A model generated the notes under the pieces. That model was given only the letters and a program-made list of their open reading frames with translations. It did not search any database and was not told the origin of the DNA. This document shows positions 47,803-53,242 of a stretch of DNA of 53,242 nucleotides, in pieces. Each line of letters opens with the position of its first letter. Position 1 is the first letter of the stretch. Location of the stretch: positions 198,441 to 251,682 of the forward strand of contig NMRA01000558.1 of the NCBI GenBank assembly GCA_002633005.1, in the 5' to 3' direction. Origin of the DNA: Phoronis australis (taxonomy: Eukaryota > Phoronida > Phoronidae). Position numbers and translations under genes: made by a program.

Positions 47803-49066
47803 CAGCATGGTCCTCTTTACTGTAGAACAAGGAGATCAATGGACAACAATCACTTCTTTTCTCCTCTCTTGTAAATGGGTGTAGTAAAGGCAGTGTTTGA
47901 AAATTATTTGTTTAACTAGGGAGATGAGTTAAACTTAGTTTTGCTTTATTAGGTATACTGTTGAATAGGGTATTTGTGAATTTTGAACCTTGACATGCGT
48001 GTGCAAAAGCGTGATAGCTGTGCATTCGTATGACCATACTACAAAAGGTTTATAGAACAGTTCAGGCTTTTTTCATAAAAACAAAATTAATAAAATATAA
48101 TTTCCTGAAACTGGAAGTGTTGACGCAGTAGCAAGTTCCCACACGTCAACTATTTCGAGTAACCTGTGTTTCCTTTCTTTTCAATTCTAATTAGCTTTGC
48201 AAGGGACCAAGCCGCCAGCAGATTTCATACCCTGCCCCGTTATTTGCCTTTGATTTGAGCAATGGCGCCAGAAACTGTTGAAGCTAATACGTGTCAGACA
48301 CATAATGTTTGCATTGCGACTTGCGTATACCTTTACACTTCGAGTTTGAAGAATTTATTTCGCTTCCATGAAAATTCACTAAAAAGATTCAAAAGTTATT
48401 CCCGAGGCTGCAAAAATGGCATAGTGACCTAAATTGCCTTCAACAAAGGTAAACTCCTCTTTTAAATAAAAGCAAAACATTTTCTTCAGTGAGGAGAGGG
48501 CTGTTTGTGGCATAATTTTACATTTCTCGATAATATACCACATGAACTAATGAAAGTCGTTACTTCTATATTTGATTCAGTACTTAAACATATTTTAGCG
48601 GCATCAAAATTTAAAACACGTCAATGAAATTCAAGTTTGTTTAATGTATCTGAAGTAATCATTGTTTTAAAATGCGCAAACTACCTTTGAAATTTTAAAT
48701 CAATAAAAATTCTTTGCTTAGGATGAAATGAAACACTTTTCACAAATGCATGAGAAGACACCGGGTGTATTTTATACTGAGAACATGACATTATTGGCGA
48801 ACAATGGTGAACAAATATTGCTCCTTGTTTGGTGACACAATATGGGCAGTACCTTCCGTGTACCTGTAGGTGTTGAATGAGACAACAAAGTTCGCTAATC
48901 ATGGGAAGCACGCAGGACCGACTGCATTTTAATTAACGCACGGATGTAGTACATACTGCAGTTGTTCTCCGAACAGTCTGTTGTTTGCTGTCTCACGAAA
49001 GGTTCTCTAGATGCAAAAGAATTTGCTGGTTTTTGGCGTCTTCACTATATTATACCTCCTTCTGCC
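47803..49066. other. Intergenic, no recognised gene
   Basis: The first 200 bases are still homologous to the flank after 52553 (GTAAATGGGTGTAGTAAAGG in both). The rest is AT-rich with no coding signal. Confidence 0.5.
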
Positions 49067-52000
49067 ATGAACATTAGCCTTAACATGGTTGTGTTAACGT
49101 TGGCAAACGTTTTGTCAACTCAAACAGCTTTTTTTACGGAGTATGGTCTTCAAAAAAATAGTTTGACTGGATGTACTGGCCCACCATCTCACGTGGTGCG
49201 GTTGAACAGTGAGTGTTCTCAGCTGTGTACCATCAACATCCCTTGTGTCGCCTACATTTATAATATCACGAGCAAACATTGTCAGCAATGTTATGGCCAT
49301 GTTGTTGACGAATATGCAACCTTAGTGGATGGACACATCTTACATGGCTTGAAGGTAAGGAAATTTTCAATGTAATACGGACACAGCTAGAGACTACCTT
49401 AGTTAGCTCCTGCGCTCAAATTGCTGTCCTATGGAACTCCATTGGTAAGCTGTTATCTCTAACAGTTTCCTGAAGCACAGATTGTTTTGTTTGAGTGCTA
49501 ACAGATGTCGTGTTAAATTAATTTTGTAACATTAGCTAATTCTGTAAAGTGGATTGTTTCATTTCTGAACAATGTGGAATAGTTACCTTTAAAAAGGGAA
49601 CTTTTGATGTATTTGAAATAACCAACAAATCTCGATTCTACATTTTCGTAGCTTCTATGTGTTGTCAGAAGGAACGGAGAGAGAGAGAGAGAGGTCTTAT
49701 ATAAAATTTTTAGGCTATAGTTACACAAAAACAAACATTGTCGAGAGAGATTCGCAGGCAAACGCCGCTTCGCTGGAGGCCATCTGAGAAAAGTGTAAAC
49801 TTTGAGTTTAGGATGTAAAGGTTACAGATTAAAATTTTGTCACACACAGGTTATTGGTTCCCATTGGGAAAGTTCGTGCTTGTAGTTGTTTTTAACAACG
49901 CAAGGACTACACATCAATGAAAAACAGCAACAAGTTGTGCTGTTAATAGTTTCAAACTGATGGATGTCGGGTTTGACAACGAAACTGTAAAGCTACAAAC
50001 GCACCGACTCATGAACAATAACTTTGACGTGTCTGCCCTAACTAAAATTTTGTAAAAGTTTTGGTACTTGAAATCAAGTAGCGTAACCTAGGCTGATTAC
50101 TGTTACACTTTTGTCGTATTGCAGGTTTTCAAGGACTGTGTAGATCCAGGTAAGTCCAAATTCACCAGCCCAATCTAGAACGAAGCTCATTGTTTAAGGC
50201 TTCTTGCCACGGGAAGACGAGATCAAGGTTTTGAGCAATCTGTTTTGTGGAAAAGTTAGTTCACCCCGTAGCTCTCTTCAGTGGGTCGCTATTTCGCCTG
50301 ACATGTAGTTAAACTTAAATTGAGCGCTGCGTCGGAGGGTAAAAAATGTTAAATCTCAATTGAAGATAAAATAAGAGTGAAGTGGTTTGTTGAACCAAAA
50401 TTAACACCATTCCGAGAAGTGCATAACCATGGGAAACAAAAAGTGTGAAAATACCGTGAAATAACCCTATACAGATCAAGATGTGGTCTATTCCTAAACA
50501 ACGAGAAATTTAGACATAATTTTAATAATATTTCGCCTCTGTGTTCCTGTGGAGATACCCAGACATATCCTCATGTTTTCTTTGCTTGTGAGGTGTGCAA
50601 GGAGGAGAAGGTACAGCTCTTCCAGGCACTCGAACAATACCCAAATGTTTATAAAAAATATTCTGAAATTCCGCAATTGTACAACAAAATTAATTTCTTT
50701 CTATGTGGATGTCAAGAACTTAACTCAAACGAAAATAAGGTTTTATTTGAATTAGTATCAGAATTTCTTTATAACATTAAATCTCTTTGCGTGAGTGGAT
50801 AGAATTTTATATATCTGTATGAAAATGAATTATTTTCATTCGTTGTCATATATCATTGTATTCTTAACATCATTTTTTTTATTTATGTTTTCGTATATAA
50901 TCATTGTATATAGACTTCTTTGTATTTTTTACCTAGATCTAATGCCTCTTGGCGCTTTCTGGGTTATGTATATTCATTGTCTTCTGAAGATTTCGTAATA
51001 AACATTAAAAAAGTGGGTCGCTATTTCGCCTGACATGTAGTTAAACTTAAATTGAGCGCTGCGTCGGAGGGTAAAAAATGTTAAATCTCAATTGAAGATA
51101 AAATAAGAGTGAAGTGGTTTGTTGAACCAAAATTAACACCATTCCGACAAGTGCATAACCATAGAAAACAAAAAGTGTGAAAAAAGCGGGGTACTGCGTC
51201 TGAGTGTGCGTCTACCCCCCACTACACCAATATTCAAAAATACCCGAAGTGTTCCGGATGCAGTGAATAGTACACGGTTTCGCCCATTAGTTTAAATATT
51301 TGCATCGTTAGAGTTAATGAAACAAGTTAAGTGAATTAGTGGACGGGAGAGCAAGACTTTTTAAAACCTATACTTTTGGAATAGTTATACACTCAGATTC
51401 TCAACGGTTAGCACGTCAGATTTGTCCATATCGTGTGACCTAGTGAATATAAGTGATAAGAATTCTGCCCCAACCGGAACTCGAACCCGAGACTTTCTAT
51501 TCCGGTCGGGGCAAAATTCCTTTCAGACTTTTATCCATTAGGTCACGTGATGTGGCGGAAGGTGGAGTGCTGGTCAGATTTAGAAATGTTTGCGATTTAC
51601 ATTTCCACGTCGTTTTATAAGATTTATATACATCACATTGTAAAAAAGATACAAACCACTCCCAGTCACACACTCGTTTTTGTTTCGACAACTCCCAATT
51701 TTGGAGCACATTTTACTATGATGTGCTTGACGATGTCAGTAGGTCTCCCGTTAACTAAATTTGCTTGGTAATTTTCAAAGCTAGTCACGAATTCACGATG
51801 TCCATCCCAGTCAGTATTCATACTGATAGTTAGCCTTCTATACATGAACTAAAGTTACTGCAACTAAAGCCTTGTTTACTCTACCTAAATCTACACGCTG
51901 AGTGCGCATGCGTTACTCGAAACTGAATTCGTGTATTTATTTTAGCTGTGGACTACACTGGTTTCCTTCTTATACGACCCGATCAAAATCTAAAGGAGTT

Positions 52001-52553
52001 TTTAGTCTATTGTGAGGACGGGTGGATAGTCATTCAACGAAGACTCGACGGAAGTTTGGATTTTAATCGCACGTGGGCCGCCTACAAAGAAGGTTTTGGT
52101 TTATCAAATGGAGAGATGTGGCTCGGCAATGACAACATTCACCACATCACTCGACAAGGTCAGTATAAATTACAATACTCGATGACCGACTGGAATGGTG
52201 GGAAACTAACACATGAACATGGTATGTTCTTTCTAGCCAGTGAGGTGGATAACTACAGACTTGACGTTTCTGCAGTGATAGATTTAGAGTCTGGTTCGGA
52301 CTACTGGCTTGGTGACGTCAATGGCTCTCCGTTTTCAACACTCGACAAAGACAACGACCTTTTTGCCGGACATTGTGCAAGTTTGAAAAGCGGAGGATGG
52401 TGGTACAACGCTTGTTCGTATCTGGGACTTAACGGCATCTATCCACAGAACGGAAACTGTCCTGCAACTGATGTACGCAGGTGCATGAAATATGCTTCCG
52501 TAACGGGGACAACTCTTCTTAAACACTCGGTAATGAAAATAAGAAGAGCTTGA
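49067..52553 (+). CDS. Secreted PAN-like plus fibrinogen-related (FReD) protein
   Basis: Exons 49067-49354, 50125-50149 and 51946-52553 join in frame (GT-AG) to 306 residues. Residues 1-23 form a signal peptide. Residues 36-75 carry six cysteines in a PAN/Apple-like pattern (C50-x3-C54-x5-C60, then C72-x2-C75), with an N-glycosylation site at Asn66. The tiny second exon gives VFKDCVDP and starts the FReD, which fills 99-306. Hallmarks are C101/C127, VIQRR, the Ca-site run DKDND (238-242), C248/C261 and MKIRR near the end. FReDs bind glycans or acetyl groups and serve in innate immunity or adhesion; this role is inferred. Odd: the usual C-D-x-x-T-x-G-G-G-W loop is shortened to CEDGW. Two extra cysteines occur at 276 and 284. 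Intron 2 holds a LINE insertion. Confidence 0.9.
49676..49693. repeat. (GA)n microsatellite
   Basis: About nine GA units in intron 1 of the PAN-FReD gene. Confidence 0.9.
50281..50451 (+). repeat. 171-bp direct repeat, left copy (target-site duplication)
   Basis: Starts GTGGGTCGCTATTTCGCCTG and ends AAAAAGTGTGAAAA. The right copy is 51013-51183, equal in length, with three mismatches that I can find. The two copies exactly bracket a LINE 3' end. Confidence 0.9.
50452..51012 (+). mobile_element. 5'-truncated LINE, 3' end of ORF2 and tail
   Basis: An open frame runs from the first inserted base to a stop at 50802 (117 codons). It carries the C-terminal zinc-binding signature of LINE reverse-transcriptase ORFs: RSRCGLFLNN then LCSCGDTQTYPHVFFAC. 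A 3' UTR follows, with AATAAA close to a terminal A run at 51007-51012. The frame is undamaged and the flanking repeats are about 98% identical, so the insertion is young. The clade (CR1-, RTE- or Rex-like) is not settled. Confidence 0.8.
51013..51183 (+). repeat. 171-bp direct repeat, right copy (target-site duplication)
   Basis: Starts immediately after the A tail of the LINE at 50452-51012 and duplicates 50281-50451. Differences are near its end (GACAAG for GAGAAG; CATAGAAAAC for CATGGGAAAC). Confidence 0.9.
51347..51880. repeat. Segmental duplication, right arm
   Basis: Partner of 43891-44680, lying in intron 2 of the PAN-FReD gene directly before its last exon. It includes a tRNA(Arg)-like segment at 51472-51555 (minus). 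Near its end it preserves the empty site of the ORF1-only retroelement (ACTCTACCTAAATCTACACG). Confidence 0.8.
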
Positions 52554-53242
52554 CGAGATGGCCTTCTTTACGGTGCAGCAACGACATCGATGGAAAACAA
52601 CCACTTTTCCTCTCCTCCCCTGTAAATGGGTGTAGTAAAGGAAAAGTTTGTCAATCGTTTGTTTAGCTAGGGACTAAGCTAATTCTGCTTCACTAGGTAT
52701 ACTGCTAGGGTTTTTGTGAACTTTGAACCTTGTTATGTGTGTGCAAAAATTCGTCCACCTGGATTATCATAAAGAAGTCAACATGTTGTTTTGGTGGATT
52801 TTGGAGACCATTGTAGATAATTTAAATATCCCAAAGGTAAAGGCTTAAAGATATCCTTATGAACAAGACCGCTTTTCTTATGACTTGACAGGGAATAGCG
52901 CAAACTTTGGGGGACACCTTTGGATCTAGTCAGATCGTGAGCGTAATCTGGCTGTGCTAGAGTATTTGGCCTACCCTGTACAAAGGATGAAATATTGTAG
53001 TTCTTAACTGGATCGAGACAACGAATATCGTCCGGTTACCTATTTTCGTCAGGCTCCAAAGTTCGTCCGCCATCTTGTTTCGCGTGCAGCGCAACCACGC
53101 GGGACTTAGCGTTCCAATTTGGAGTTCTCGTCTTCACGTTAGGTACTAACCTCTCGGGAGAAACACGTATCAAAGTAATGAGACAAAAATCGGTGAGTTT
53201 ACCGATTGTTTTTTAAAACCACTTAAAAATCAGTAGATTTTA
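52554..53242. other. 3' flank of the PAN-FReD gene, no recognised gene
   Basis: About 200 bases are homologous to the pseudogene flank (to about 52750). Beyond that there is no coding signal that I can support. No clear AATAAA follows the stop. Confidence 0.5.

Overview
The window is animal (metazoan) nuclear DNA. Its genes are split by GT-AG introns, it carries LINE and DIRS-type retrotransposon remnants and tRNA-derived repeats, and its recognisable genes are ciliary tektins, a Dickkopf-family secreted Wnt regulator and a secreted PAN plus fibrinogen-domain protein. The content fits an aquatic invertebrate (cnidarian, hemichordate or cephalochordate type), but I cannot fix the phylum from sequence alone. 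Nothing bacterial or viral was recognised. Layout: a cluster of tektin-3/5-like genes fills 2.6-26.5 kb. Two complete copies are on the minus strand (A, 2643-5373; C, 15847-18716) and one is on the plus strand (D, 23062-26460). All three have seven coding exons; the five internal exons are identical in length (179, 86, 353, 223 and 155 nt), and each gene appears to have a non-coding 5' exon behind a TATA box. C and D are head to head across about 3.8 kb. A fourth, broken copy (B, 13028-14132) is cut off at a single N. The block that holds it (10978-14132) is repeated immediately after the N, so it is either a very recent tandem duplication or two haplotypes left in series by the assembler. From 27 to 37 kb I see no intact gene, only repeats: a TE-like ORF remnant (29482-29853), a higher-order tandem array (30336-31178), G/C-rich 'GGCGGATYTAGG' repeats and a tRNA-like sequence. 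A three-exon Dickkopf gene lies on the minus strand at 37276-40824. Its C-terminal cysteine domain lacks the last cysteine, and its stop codon overlaps a strong splice donor, so a terminal exon may be missing from this model. From 42.9 kb on: a DIRS-type reverse-transcriptase/RNase H remnant, then two paralogous segments (43.9-48.0 and 51.35-52.75 kb), each carrying the main exon of a fibrinogen-related gene. The first is a pseudogene whose upstream flank was hit by a 2.17-kb LINE-type insertion that has ORF1 only. The second belongs to a complete three-exon gene (49067-52553). Its second intron holds a young 5'-truncated LINE flanked by direct repeats of 171 bp, far longer than usual target-site duplications. 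All exon boundaries were read by eye from splice consensus and reading-frame continuity; no transcript or database was consulted.
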